In this document: positions 46,873-56,358 of the stretch, in pieces
Numbering within the stretch: position 1 is the first letter of the stretch
Layout: each line of letters begins with the position of its first letter
Assembly: GCA_910578395.1 (NCBI GenBank)
Contig: CAJTPZ010000010.1
Span: 1 to 64,000 of the forward strand
Reading direction: 5' to 3'
Source of the DNA: an uncultured Muribaculaceae bacterium
GTDB lineage: Bacteria; Bacteroidota; Bacteroidia; Bacteroidales; Muribaculaceae
Length of the DNA stretch: 64,000 bases
The notes under the pieces: model-generated
What the model saw: only the letters and a program-made list of their open reading frames with translations
Told to the model about the DNA's origin: nothing
Database searches by the model: none
Translations under genes and position numbers: made by a program

Positions 46873-48117
46873 CTATTTATTATTTAAAATCATGTCAGCG
46901 ACGTGCAAAGCCGTAAAAAGAGCCACACCGCCGCCACAACAGAGTGTGATAGGGTCACATCCGCCCAATACGGCACCCACACCATAAAGATTTGAAATTA
47001 TCTCTCCAGAACGAGACAATCGGAAATTATCATCGGCAACCACACCGAAATCCATATAAGGCTGAGACTCATAAAAATTCTCTTTAAACCACCCGGTCCG
47101 TGTTTGTTTTGAGGCTACGTCGAGATTCAGAACCGGCTCATATATCCTGTCGGGAGTCGCCTTGATGCCATGACTGAGGAAAGAACCTGTGGCCAATATG
47201 AAATCATCGCCTTCGAGACGGTCTGAACCAAGATTTGTAGTAGTTATATTACGCATACGCCCATTGGCAATCTGTCCGCCGGTCACACTGTCGCCCAACA
47301 GATATATCCCTCCAAGTTTTTTAAAATAAGACCGAAGAATAATCTGTGCACGCACTCCAGGAACCGAAGTCGGCATTGTCGGTATAAAAAATACCGGGCG
47401 TGTGGTCTTGGCTCTAATATTGTCGATCGCGACAGTATCGTTCATACCAAATATAGCCGGCAGGATGAATGCCTCGATTGCTGCATCGGCGCCATTGAGA
47501 TATGCAGCGATACAATCGACGGTTTCGGGCGTCATTACCCGTGCCATATTGGCCGCACGCATCTCTGTCGAGCTTTTACGCAAAGCTTGAAGCTGCGGCG
47601 AAGTAACCGACATAGTCTTACAATTTACTCCGATTTTCCCAAGTCCAAGTGAAAGAAACTGTGGATAAAAATCCAGATAACCGCTTATATTAGCGATCCC
47701 GACAGTTTTATATGGGAATTTTTCCGGAGACTCAAATGTAAGACAATCGTCAATAGACAGCCACGAAGGTTTAATTACACCAAACGGTGTGATGTGGTAA
47801 CAGTTGGTATTACCTCCCCCCACGAATCGCAAACCGCACTTACGGAAAAACAGAATTGCCTCATCGGCAAGCGTTCTCATTTTACCGGCACCGATACGTG
47901 AATAGGGATGTGACGGATTAAGAGAATCTATCGCATCAAACGGATGAATTATATCGGACTCACCGTCGGAGCCGAGCAACTCCAATGAACCTGAGAAAAA
48001 ATGAAGAGTACTCTGACCCGAAGAAACGATGGCAACCTTGCGACCTGCTTCAGCCAGCTTTATGCCAGCCGACAGTCCGGCAAGGCCACCTCCTATTATA
48101 ATCGATTGAAATCTCAT
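46873..48117 (-). CDS. glpB: anaerobic glycerol-3-phosphate dehydrogenase subunit B
   Basis: A 414-residue flavoprotein that partners GlpA. The FAD-binding start IIIGGGLAGLSAGIKLAEAG and the C-terminal GVGAVLGGCDPITLCCGGG are as in GlpB, which holds FMN and the docking sites for GlpC. Follows glpA by 16 bases and precedes glpC by 9. Confidence 0.92.
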   Translation of the reverse strand: MRFQSIIIGGGLAGLSAGIKLAEAGRKVAIVSSGQSTLHFFSGSLELLGSDGESDIIHPFDAIDSLNPSHPYSRIGAGKMRTLADEAILFFRKCGLRFVGGGNTNCYHITPFGVIKPSWLSIDDCLTFESPEKFPYKTVGIANISGYLDFYPQFLSLGLGKIGVNCKTMSVTSPQLQALRKSSTEMRAANMARVMTPETVDCIAAYLNGADAAIEAFILPAIFGMNDTVAIDNIRAKTTRPVFFIPTMPTSVPGVRAQIILRSYFKKLGGIYLLGDSVTGGQIANGRMRNITTTNLGSDRLEGDDFILATGSFLSHGIKATPDRIYEPVLNLDVASKQTRTGWFKENFYESQPYMDFGVVADDNFRLSRSGEIISNLYGVGAVLGGCDPITLCCGGGVALFTALHVADMILNNK

Positions 48118-48133
48118 AGGTATTTTCCTCCAT

Positions 48134-49792
48134 CTATTTTTTTATTTCACTGCCCGGTAATCCACCTACCCCTCTGATAAGCCATGACATAAACTGCGCC
48201 TCATCGAGGGTGTCGCCCCATCCGACAGGATTCATGCCTTTCCATCGCTCATTGATGAATGATTGCAGATCGTTGAGTGCCGCTTCCGCACAATTATTGG
48301 CATCAGCCATAATTCCGGCCGCACGGCAGGCGCATAATCCACCCTGACATGTACCCATGCCCATGCGCGTACGCCGGCGAAGGTTAACGAGATTGCGCAC
48401 ATGCAACTCGGAAATAGCATATTTTACTTCCCCGACAGAAACCTGCTCACATTCGCATACAACAGCATCGTCATCCCGAACATTATCGAGAATCTGACGA
48501 CCGATTGTGCCATGGCGGCCAACAGCAGCTTTCTGCTCTGTGCTGAGCTCAATTATATGTGATTTTGATTTACGTTTTTTAGATTCTTCATTCTCAGAAC
48601 CGGGTAGAGGAATAACAGCAGTCATGCACTTCGCCTCAACACCAAGTTTCCGGCAAGCCATATCGGTAGCCCACTCTCCCATAAGCCGATAAGTCATGAG
48701 TTTACCTCCCGTAATGGTGATAAGACCGTCAAGGCCGTCACGCTCTTTGTGATCGAGACATACAATACCACGACTAATCGAACGTCCCGAAGGATCGTTG
48801 TCGGCAGCCACAAGGGGACGGACGCCTGCATAAGCTCGCAGCACTCGCGTAGTTGCCAACGAGGGCGCAAGCTTCACACCTTCGTTCATAAGCACATCGA
48901 CTTCAGCCGCCGTCACTGTCATGTTGTCAATCTGATCAAATCCAACACGGTCCGAAGTGGTACCTATGAGACATATTGTGTCTCCAGGCACAAGGATATC
49001 AGCATTAGCAGGCTTGCGACAACGGTTTATAACCATATTGTTGACTCTATGCCCGAAAATGAGCAAAGCGCCTTTGGCAGGAAACATATTTACAGTGACT
49101 CCTGCCATTTTTGCTATATTATGCCCCCATATGCCGGCTGCATTGATTGTGACTGACGAATAAAATTCCGAAACAATACCGGTGTTGCTGTCCCGCACTT
49201 TCACACCAACAATCCTTGTGCCTTCGCTGACAAACCCGATTACCTCGGAATAAGTAATTATATCGGCACCATGACGACGCGCATCAATAATATTAGCAGT
49301 CGTAAGACGGAACGGATCCACAGCGCCATCCGGGACCCTTACAGCACCCGTTATGCAAGGATTGACAGAAGGCTCAAAACGCATGGCATCACGCGGATCT
49401 ATAACCTCGGCTTCAATGCCGGCTTTCAGACATGCATCCACAAATGTGCCCTGATATGCCAGATCGTCGTCGGGCAAAGTGACAAACAAACCACCAGTAT
49501 CTTCGACACAATGACGGGCAATGTGACGCAGAATCATATTTTCGGAGATACACTCCGACGCAGACTCCCTGTCGGTAACCGCATAACGTGCACCGCTATG
49601 TAACAGACCATGATTACGTCCAGTGGCACCTGCGGTAAAATCAAGCCTCTCAATCAACAGAGTCCTCAGTCCACGCATTGCACAATCGCGTGCCGTGCCT
49701 GCACCGGAAGCACCACCTCCGATGACTATCACATCATAATGTTTTCGTCCTCCTACCATGATCAGATCACCTGCCGTTAAATTATCAGTCAA
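48134..49792 (-). CDS. glpA: anaerobic glycerol-3-phosphate dehydrogenase subunit A
   Basis: Catalytic subunit oxidising glycerol-3-phosphate to dihydroxyacetone phosphate. The 552 residues begin with the FAD site DVIVIGGGASGAGTARD, then the GlpA/GlpD motif GRNHGLLHSGARY, and end in a BFD-like [2Fe-2S] domain with VCECEQVSVGEVKYA and MGTCQGGLCACRA. First gene of the operon, divergent from glpR across 224 bases that contain its promoter and two direct repeats. A shorter start at residue 12 or so is possible. Confidence 0.95.
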   Translation of the reverse strand: MTDNLTAGDLIMVGGRKHYDVIVIGGGASGAGTARDCAMRGLRTLLIERLDFTAGATGRNHGLLHSGARYAVTDRESASECISENMILRHIARHCVEDTGGLFVTLPDDDLAYQGTFVDACLKAGIEAEVIDPRDAMRFEPSVNPCITGAVRVPDGAVDPFRLTTANIIDARRHGADIITYSEVIGFVSEGTRIVGVKVRDSNTGIVSEFYSSVTINAAGIWGHNIAKMAGVTVNMFPAKGALLIFGHRVNNMVINRCRKPANADILVPGDTICLIGTTSDRVGFDQIDNMTVTAAEVDVLMNEGVKLAPSLATTRVLRAYAGVRPLVAADNDPSGRSISRGIVCLDHKERDGLDGLITITGGKLMTYRLMGEWATDMACRKLGVEAKCMTAVIPLPGSENEESKKRKSKSHIIELSTEQKAAVGRHGTIGRQILDNVRDDDAVVCECEQVSVGEVKYAISELHVRNLVNLRRRTRMGMGTCQGGLCACRAAGIMADANNCAEAALNDLQSFINERWKGMNPVGWGDTLDEAQFMSWLIRGVGGLPGSEIKK

Positions 49793-49835
49793 AAATCAAT
49801 ATCGGTAATAATGAAATTCAAAAGCACTATCTCTA

Positions 49836-49865
49836 TTTCGTTTTATTACCATAAGACTTTCGTTT
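49836..49865 (-). promoter_or_regulatory. candidate GlpR operator pair
   Basis: Two identical 8-mers, TTTCGTTT at 49836-49843 and 49858-49865 (AAACGAAA on the coding strand of glpA), 22 bases apart, two helical turns, just at and after the predicted start. TTCG-containing half-sites are typical of DeoR/GlpR operators. No experimental support. Confidence 0.4.
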
Positions 49866-49870
49866 GACTG

Positions 49871-49901
49871 CAAAAGTATAATTCATTTTTATATTTTCAA
49901 A
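49871..49901 (-). promoter_or_regulatory. glpA operon promoter
   Basis: On the minus strand -33 TTTG (49898-49901), 19-base spacer, -7 TACTTTTG (49871-49878); predicted start near 49864, leader about 70 bases. Confidence 0.75.
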
Positions 49902-49973
49902 ACAATAACTAAAAAAAGCAAACACCGCATACCGTTTTATATAAAGAAAGTGAATTTGTTTACAATTATTTAC

Positions 49974-49981
49974 TATTTTTG
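49974..49981 (+). promoter_or_regulatory. probable glpR -7 element
   Basis: TATTTTTG matches TAnnTTTG, with start near 49988 and a leader of about 29 bases. The TTTG at 49955-49958 is spaced 15 bases, shorter than usual. Confidence 0.4.
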
Positions 49982-50016
49982 CGATTATAACAACCTGCCA
50001 CAATCACATCTCCACC

Positions 50017-50805
50017 ATGACAAAAGAAGAGCGCCATGAACTGATAATGGAAACCCTTATGCGCCATGAGCTCATTCAGGTTTCAGATCTCGCATCACTA
50101 CTTGATGTTTCAACTGTCACTATCCGAAAAGATCTAACAGAACTTGAAAAAGCGAACAAACTTTATCGCAGCCACGGAAAAGCCATATTAATCAATCCAT
50201 ATATCAGCAACAGGCCTCTGAACGAAAAAGAGAAACTTGCCACTGAAGAGAAAAAACTTATCGGGAAAACTGCTGCTTCACTGATATCAAAAGATGATTC
50301 AATCATCATTGCTTCCGGAACCACAATGCTGGCACTTGCCCGTGCCATACAGCCCATCAACAGACTAACCGTGATCTCCGCTTCGCTACAAGTATCGGAC
50401 ATCCTTGCTGACAATGATGCGATTGACATCATACAACTCGGAGGATCTCTGCGTGAAAGCAGCCGATCAGTCGTAGGTAAATTTGCAGAACAGCCACTTG
50501 AAGAATTTTCATGCAGCAAACTGTTTCTCGGCGTTGACGGCATAGATCTGGATTTCGGAATCACGACAACCGATATACGGGAGGCGTCGCTTAACAGGGC
50601 AATGATGCGAACCGCACAAAAAACAATCGTTCTCGCTGACTCATCGAAATTCCGCCGTCGTGGCTTCAGCAAGATCGCCAATATGGATGAAATCGACCAG
50701 ATCATAACAGACTCCAATATTACCGAAAAAATCGCCCAGAGAATCAAGGAACTAGGTATAGAGCTCACAATAATCCAGCTATCAGAAAGCACTATAAGCC
50801 ATTGA
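50017..50805 (+). CDS. glpR: DeoR-family transcriptional regulator, glycerol-3-phosphate regulon
   Basis: A 262-residue repressor with an N-terminal winged helix (LIQVSDLASLLDVSTVTIRKDL, residues 15-36) and a C-terminal DeoR sensor domain with IASGTTMLALARAI and SCSKLFLGVDGIDLDFGITT. DeoR members bind phosphorylated sugars as inducers. Divergent from glpABCT-HAD, so autogenous and operon control is likely. The GlpR name rests on context. Confidence 0.85.
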   Translation: MTKEERHELIMETLMRHELIQVSDLASLLDVSTVTIRKDLTELEKANKLYRSHGKAILINPYISNRPLNEKEKLATEEKKLIGKTAASLISKDDSIIIASGTTMLALARAIQPINRLTVISASLQVSDILADNDAIDIIQLGGSLRESSRSVVGKFAEQPLEEFSCSKLFLGVDGIDLDFGITTTDIREASLNRAMMRTAQKTIVLADSSKFRRRGFSKIANMDEIDQIITDSNITEKIAQRIKELGIELTIIQLSESTISH

Positions 50806-50849
50806 TCCTACCAAGTCGCCGACAAAACGACTTCTACAAAAAAAGAGAA

Positions 50850-50883
50850 AGCTGCGGTCTTAATTTTTCCGTGGCTTTTATTA
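50850..50883 (+). terminator. weak terminator after glpR
   Basis: AAAGC and GCTTT arms flank an imperfect CGG/CCG inner pair, followed by TTATTATAG. It is about 45 bases past the glpR stop. Low confidence because of two internal mismatches. Confidence 0.35.
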
Positions 50884-50925
50884 TAGAACCCACCCTTACA
50901 GTCTATCCATACAATTCTCCACAAA

Positions 50926-53133
50926 ATGCGACTATTAAATACTTTAACAGCAATTTCTATCGCTTTTGCCTCAATAGCGCAAACCGACACTATCGCCTAC
51001 GTAAACACGTTGAAAATCAATCCCGGTATTTCACGGACAGAACTTGCCGAAAGAGCGGCCCACATTGTGCCTACACCTGAGCAGTGTACAGCTCTTGAAG
51101 ATGGTTTCATCGCATTTATTCATTTCGGGCCAAATACATTCTCCCGTCGGGAATGGGGCACAGGAATGGAGGATCCCAGGTTGTTTAACCCTAAAACTCT
51201 CGACACTGACCAATGGGTCAGGTCTATGAAAGATGCAGGCATGACCAAGGTAATACTTACGGCAAAGCATCACGACGGATTTGTGTTATGGAACAGCAGA
51301 TATACCACGCACGGTATCATGAGCAGCCCATTTCAAAATGGCCAAGGAGATGTAATGAGGGAACTTTCACGTTCTTGTAAGAAATACGGACTTAAACTCG
51401 GTGTCTATCTCTCACCTGCCGATCTATATCAAATTGAATCCCCTGACGGACTTTACGGCAATTTAAGTAAGAAAACAAAACGTACAATTCCAAGGCAGAC
51501 AGAAGGACGTTCTCTTAAATCGGATATCAAATTTGAATTTGACGGAATCGATGACTACAATGAGTATTTCCTCAATCAACTCTATGAACTGCTTACGGAA
51601 TACGGCCCAATAGCCGAAGTATGGTTTGACGGTGCGCACCCAAAACGAAAGGGAGGTCAGACTTATAATTATACCGCATGGAAAAAGCTTATACGCACGC
51701 TTGCTCCCGAAGCTGTAATTTTCGGGCGGGAGGATATAAGATGGTGCGGCAACGAAGGTGGCCATACCAGAGAAACAGAATGGAATATTGTCGGCTATAA
51801 TTTTGATCCGGACACAGCAAATGTATTCCATGACATGACTGACACAGATCTCGGCAGCATAGATGCCCTGCAAAAAGCGACCTATCTGCATTATCAGCCG
51901 GCAGAAATAGATACATCGATACGCGAAGGTTGGTTTTACAGAGATGACGAAGACCAAAAATCGCGTTCTGCCGACGATGTATTTGATATTTATGAACGGG
52001 CAATCGGCGGTAATGCCATTTTTCTGCTAAACATTCCACCCAACCGCGAAGGACGTTTTTCACAAACTGATGTCGAAGTACTTTCTGAAACCGGTCGGCG
52101 CATACGCGAGACATACGGAAACAATCTTATAGGAAACGCCGATATAACATCCGTATTGCTTGACGGAGATATAAACACGTGCATAGACGCCTCGAAGCCA
52201 ATTGAAATAAAACTTCCAGCAGCTGTGACAATAAACCGCTTCAAAATTCAGGAACCAGTAGCCAAATACAGCGAACGAATTGAAAAAGTCGCACTTGACG
52301 CATGGATTGACGGTACCTGGAAGGAAATATCAAGCGCATCAAGTGTCGGATTCAAACGCATAATGCGTTTTTCAGATGTCACAAGCGATCGATTCCGCCT
52401 GCGCGTCGAAGAATCCAGGCTTAAACCTTATATTGCCGATGTATCAGCGCATTTCCATGTCGCACGTCCGTCTCGTCTATCGGCAACACGGTCACTCGAC
52501 GGTATCGTAAGCATCGGAAAAGCTACTGACGGATTCAGGTGGAACCGCAAGGATACAGACGGTCAGCTGCCGGCCGGCACTGAAATCCATTACACTGTAG
52601 ACGGAAGTACGCCAACTATTGAATCACCACTTTACAACAAACCATTTGCTTTAGAGTACGGAACAATAAAAGCTATGGCCACACTTAACGGCCAAACAGG
52701 TCCGATTCTTGAAAACCGATTCGGCTATGTCAAATCTGAATGGAAAATCCTTGACAAAGCCGGAGAATCAAATAAACACAATGCTTATAGTGCAATTGAT
52801 GCAGACCCGACAACCTACTGGGAATGCGAAAGCTGCAAAAACGCTTCTATAACCATTGATTTAGGCAAAAACATAAATATATCCGGAATAATTTATACCC
52901 CTCAGATATCGGACAATGAAAGCATGATATCGCGGGGCATAATTGAAACAAGTGCCGACGGCAAAACCTGGCACAACGCAGGCACATGGGAATTCGGCAA
53001 TCTTATCAATGATCCAACTCCTCGCGATTACCGTCTTGCCAAACCGATCCAGGCAAGGTACTTAAAGATCACAACAGCAGAAACAACTTCCGGAACGCCA
53101 ATATCCAAAATTGCCGAAATAGACGTGTATTGA
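50926..53133 (+). CDS. GH29 family alpha-L-fucosidase, exported
   Basis: A 735-residue enzyme with a signal peptide (cleavage near SIAQ-TDT). GH29 core: FIHFGPNTFSRREWG, MTKVILTAKHHDGFVLW and the nucleophile Asp in IAEVWFDGAHP, residues about 50-400. The rear has a chitobiase-C-like strand set (YTVDGSTPTIESPLYNKPF) and an F5/8 type C carbohydrate-binding domain near residues 620-735. Likely removes fucose from host or milk glycans. It lies 120 bases after glpR and 73 before the T9SS operon, with no clear link to either. Confidence 0.92.
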   Translation: MRLLNTLTAISIAFASIAQTDTIAYVNTLKINPGISRTELAERAAHIVPTPEQCTALEDGFIAFIHFGPNTFSRREWGTGMEDPRLFNPKTLDTDQWVRSMKDAGMTKVILTAKHHDGFVLWNSRYTTHGIMSSPFQNGQGDVMRELSRSCKKYGLKLGVYLSPADLYQIESPDGLYGNLSKKTKRTIPRQTEGRSLKSDIKFEFDGIDDYNEYFLNQLYELLTEYGPIAEVWFDGAHPKRKGGQTYNYTAWKKLIRTLAPEAVIFGREDIRWCGNEGGHTRETEWNIVGYNFDPDTANVFHDMTDTDLGSIDALQKATYLHYQPAEIDTSIREGWFYRDDEDQKSRSADDVFDIYERAIGGNAIFLLNIPPNREGRFSQTDVEVLSETGRRIRETYGNNLIGNADITSVLLDGDINTCIDASKPIEIKLPAAVTINRFKIQEPVAKYSERIEKVALDAWIDGTWKEISSASSVGFKRIMRFSDVTSDRFRLRVEESRLKPYIADVSAHFHVARPSRLSATRSLDGIVSIGKATDGFRWNRKDTDGQLPAGTEIHYTVDGSTPTIESPLYNKPFALEYGTIKAMATLNGQTGPILENRFGYVKSEWKILDKAGESNKHNAYSAIDADPTTYWECESCKNASITIDLGKNINISGIIYTPQISDNESMISRGIIETSADGKTWHNAGTWEFGNLINDPTPRDYRLAKPIQARYLKITTAETTSGTPISKIAEIDVY

Positions 53134-53206
53134 GATCAGCCATATGTGCTTCGATTTTTACAACAACATACACAATAAACATTAAATAAATGACGTTGAG
53201 TCTTAC

Positions 53207-54208
53207 ATGACGAAACGTCGAAAATGCATCAGCACAATTATTTTAGTGTTGTTCTGCGCGTTGAATTTAAATGCGCAAAGCAACACCGTATTGTCACAAT
53301 ATTTTTCCACCCCATTATTTTATAACCCAGGATCAGCAGGAGACAATAATTCCATAAACATTATAGGCGCAGGACAAATACAGCATACCAAACCGACATT
53401 GGAAATAAAAAACGGCAAGGCAAGCGCCGATATGCCTTTAGCCATAAACAATCACCTGACCTGCATAGGGGTTATGGCTGATTATTCCTCTATCGGAGCA
53501 TACCGTAGCTTCAATGCTTCACTCATTGGCTCTTGGAAAATAAAAGTCGGAGAAGGGAATCTATCAATCGGTATTACACCTGGAGTGAGTGACATAAAGA
53601 TAAAACCTGTCGATCAGAATAATGACTCACAATCTGAAAAATGGAAAAGCAATACAACGAAACATAAAACAAGATTTGATTTCGGAGCTGGTTTGTGGTA
53701 TAAAACCAGACAATGGTGGACAGGAATCTCGGCTACACACATAGGAACAAAATCGCAAAGATCAAGCACTACTGACTTCGTAAATCTGTCTCAGACAGAA
53801 AACGAAGAGAATGAGGAAGCTACAAAGAGTGGGGAATATGATTTTTCCACCGGAATGGCCTTTTATTTTATAGCAGGAGGCAATATCGTGATAAAATCAT
53901 CGTTGTTGGATTTAGAGCCTTCGTTACTTGCTGCATATTCCGGAAACAAACTTAATGGCCAGGCAACACTGCGTGCAATATGGAAGAAAACCCTTTGGAT
54001 CGGCTCCGGTTACAGGTCTGACCATAGCACTCCATTGATGCTTGGCGTCGACATAAAAGGATTCAGACTGGGCTATAGCTATATTCTGCCTGTAAATCAA
54101 CCATCCAAAGACCGTCACAACGGACATGAGATAACAGCCGGATACAGATTAAGACTCGATCTGCAGAAAAAGAGCCGGCACCGGCACAAGAGTGTCAGAA
54201 TCATGTAA
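53207..54208 (+). CDS. porP: type IX secretion PorP/SprF family outer-membrane protein
   Basis: A 333-residue beta-barrel protein of the type IX secretion system. A signal peptide ends near LNLNAQ; the family start SNTVLSQYFSTPLFYNPGSAG and repeated beta strands (ISIGITPG-like steps) follow, ending in YRLRL, a typical C-terminal barrel strand. PorP/SprF is the first gene of porP-gldK-gldL-gldM-gldN, here with a 40-base gap to gldK. Confidence 0.88.
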   Translation: MTKRRKCISTIILVLFCALNLNAQSNTVLSQYFSTPLFYNPGSAGDNNSINIIGAGQIQHTKPTLEIKNGKASADMPLAINNHLTCIGVMADYSSIGAYRSFNASLIGSWKIKVGEGNLSIGITPGVSDIKIKPVDQNNDSQSEKWKSNTTKHKTRFDFGAGLWYKTRQWWTGISATHIGTKSQRSSTTDFVNLSQTENEENEEATKSGEYDFSTGMAFYFIAGGNIVIKSSLLDLEPSLLAAYSGNKLNGQATLRAIWKKTLWIGSGYRSDHSTPLMLGVDIKGFRLGYSYILPVNQPSKDRHNGHEITAGYRLRLDLQKKSRHRHKSVRIM

Positions 54209-54248
54209 AGTTGATATGGCTTCAGAAACCAGAAGACCAATATAAGCA

Positions 54249-55703
54249 ATGAACATAATAACAAAATATATTTCTGCACTACTGTTCACCACATCGATAT
54301 ATAGTTGTACAGTAGGTAACGGCAGCATAAGCAGCGGGGAGGTTATCGGTATAGGAAGCCCGGCATGGACCGAACCGACACCCTACGGAATGGTACTCAT
54401 TGACCGTGGCTCAATAGCAATGGGACCGGCCGAATATGACTCTATATGGAACATTGGCGGAAATCCCCGCGGAATTTCGGTCGATGCATTCTGGATGGAT
54501 GAAACTGAAGTCACCAATGCAAAATACCGACAGTTTGTATTCTGGGTAAGAGACTCAATAATCAGAGAACGCCTTGCTGATCCACAATACGCAGGTATTG
54601 ACGAATACAAAATTGAAGAAGACCGCGAAGGCAATCCAATCGACCCCCGCATCAACTGGAACAAGCCTATTCCCTGGCGTAATCCCAACGAAGACGAAGC
54701 CCGTGCTATAGAAAGTGTCTACCGTGTTAACCCACTCACAGGAATAAGAGAACTTGACGGCACTCAGCTAAACTACCGCTATGAGATATACAACATGACA
54801 GAGGCCGTAAAACGTAAAAACCGGGCAGATGCACGCCGACGCGTCTACAATACGGATATCCCTGTCAGCAATGACATACCTATCATATCTAAAGACACTG
54901 CCTATATCGATGAAAACGGTGAAATAGTCAGAGATGTGATCACGCGCGGACTGACAGGTGAATATGATTTTGTAAACACATACATAGTAAACGTATATCC
55001 CGACACCACCACCTGGGTTAATGATTTTGACAACGCCTACAATGAGCCCTATGTGAGGATGTATTTCTCAAACGGAGGCTACAACGACTATCCGGTAGTG
55101 GGTGTGAGCTGGGAACAGGCCAATGCATTCTGCGCATGGCGCACCGATATGCTGAAAAAATCACTCGGCAGACAAGGTGTGTATATCGAACCATACAGAT
55201 TGCCGACAGAAGCAGAATGGGAATATGCCGCACGTGCCGGAATCAACGAAAACAAATATCCTTGGGACGGAGAACTGACACTTAGCGACGACCGCGGATG
55301 CTTCTATGCCAACTTCAAACCAAACGACGGAAATTATACCAAAGACGGCCATATTATAACATCGAAAGCTGGCACATACGCAGCGAATGACTACGGCCTA
55401 TATGACATGGCAGGCAATGTCAGCGAATGGACTTCTACAACATATACAGAATCGATCGACAATCTCACATCAGACGTCAATCCGGAATACCGATATCATG
55501 CAACACCTGACGATCCCTACAAACTCAAACGAAAGATTGTGCGCGGCGGGTCGTGGAAAGATGTCGCACACAATATAAGGAGCGATATACGCATGTGGGA
55601 ATACGAGAACGAGCAACGCAGCTTCATTGGTTTCAGATGCGTCAGAACCCATATCGGATTTGCACGAGGACAGAAAAATAATGGCAACAAACGTCGGAAA
55701 TAA
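54249..55703 (+). CDS. gldK: type IX secretion lipoprotein GldK/PorK
   Basis: A 484-residue outer-membrane lipoprotein with signal and Cys20 (IYSC). It carries the formylglycine-generating-enzyme-like fold: VGVSWEQANAFCAWRTDML, RLPTEAEWEYAARAGIN and GFRCVRTH at the end. In T9SS GldK forms the periplasmic ring with GldN. The FGE fold here is structural, not catalytic. Second gene of the operon. Confidence 0.92.
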   Translation: MNIITKYISALLFTTSIYSCTVGNGSISSGEVIGIGSPAWTEPTPYGMVLIDRGSIAMGPAEYDSIWNIGGNPRGISVDAFWMDETEVTNAKYRQFVFWVRDSIIRERLADPQYAGIDEYKIEEDREGNPIDPRINWNKPIPWRNPNEDEARAIESVYRVNPLTGIRELDGTQLNYRYEIYNMTEAVKRKNRADARRRVYNTDIPVSNDIPIISKDTAYIDENGEIVRDVITRGLTGEYDFVNTYIVNVYPDTTTWVNDFDNAYNEPYVRMYFSNGGYNDYPVVGVSWEQANAFCAWRTDMLKKSLGRQGVYIEPYRLPTEAEWEYAARAGINENKYPWDGELTLSDDRGCFYANFKPNDGNYTKDGHIITSKAGTYAANDYGLYDMAGNVSEWTSTTYTESIDNLTSDVNPEYRYHATPDDPYKLKRKIVRGGSWKDVAHNIRSDIRMWEYENEQRSFIGFRCVRTHIGFARGQKNNGNKRRK

Positions 55704-55722
55704 AAAGGACTGAATATATATT

Positions 55723-56340
55723 ATGAGCCGGAAAAGAGGATTGCTTATCAGACTTGAGGATTTTATCTCCAGCAATCGCGGACAACGTTTCTTCAACTTT
55801 GCATACTCCATAGGAGCAGCAGTTGTCATTTGGGGCGCCTTGTTCAAGATATTGCATCTACCCGGAGGCAACACCCTGCTTGCCGTTGGCATGGGCACTG
55901 AAGTAATAATGTTCATTCTCACAGCCTTTGACAAACCGCCTGTAATGACATCGCAATACATCGAATCTCCAGCAATCAACAGAAATCAGCAAGAACCCCG
56001 ACTAAACAATACATCATCGGCGGCATGTGAAATACCCGAAGGTCTTGCCGATGAAATGAAAGGAACAATCAATGAGATGGCAAAGCTCAGAGAAACTACT
56101 GCCGCGCTCAATACTCTCTATGAACTGCAACTTAAAAGTGTCTCATCACAACTAAGCACTATTGAAAGCGGTAGCCACGATGCTATGGCAATGCGAGAAA
56201 TGATGGCACGCTCGGCAGAACAAAACCGACGATACTGCGAGGAAACTGTAAAAATGGCCGATAATATGGCTCAGCTGAACTCAATCTATGAGCGCATGAT
56301 CGCCGCAATGTCAACATGCAATCCCTCAACCAGAATATAA
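55723..56340 (+). CDS. gldL: type IX secretion motor protein GldL/PorL
   Basis: A 205-residue inner-membrane protein with two membrane spans (residues 25-45 and 50-70) in the family pattern FFNFAYSIGAAVVIWGALFK then ILHLPGGNTLLAVGMGTEVI, and a cytoplasmic coiled tail. GldL and GldM form the proton-driven motor of T9SS. The tail is at the short end for the family. 19 bases after gldK. Confidence 0.9.
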   Translation: MSRKRGLLIRLEDFISSNRGQRFFNFAYSIGAAVVIWGALFKILHLPGGNTLLAVGMGTEVIMFILTAFDKPPVMTSQYIESPAINRNQQEPRLNNTSSAACEIPEGLADEMKGTINEMAKLRETTAALNTLYELQLKSVSSQLSTIESGSHDAMAMREMMARSAEQNRRYCEETVKMADNMAQLNSIYERMIAAMSTCNPSTRI

Positions 56341-56358
56341 ATAATTCATAAAAGCGCT

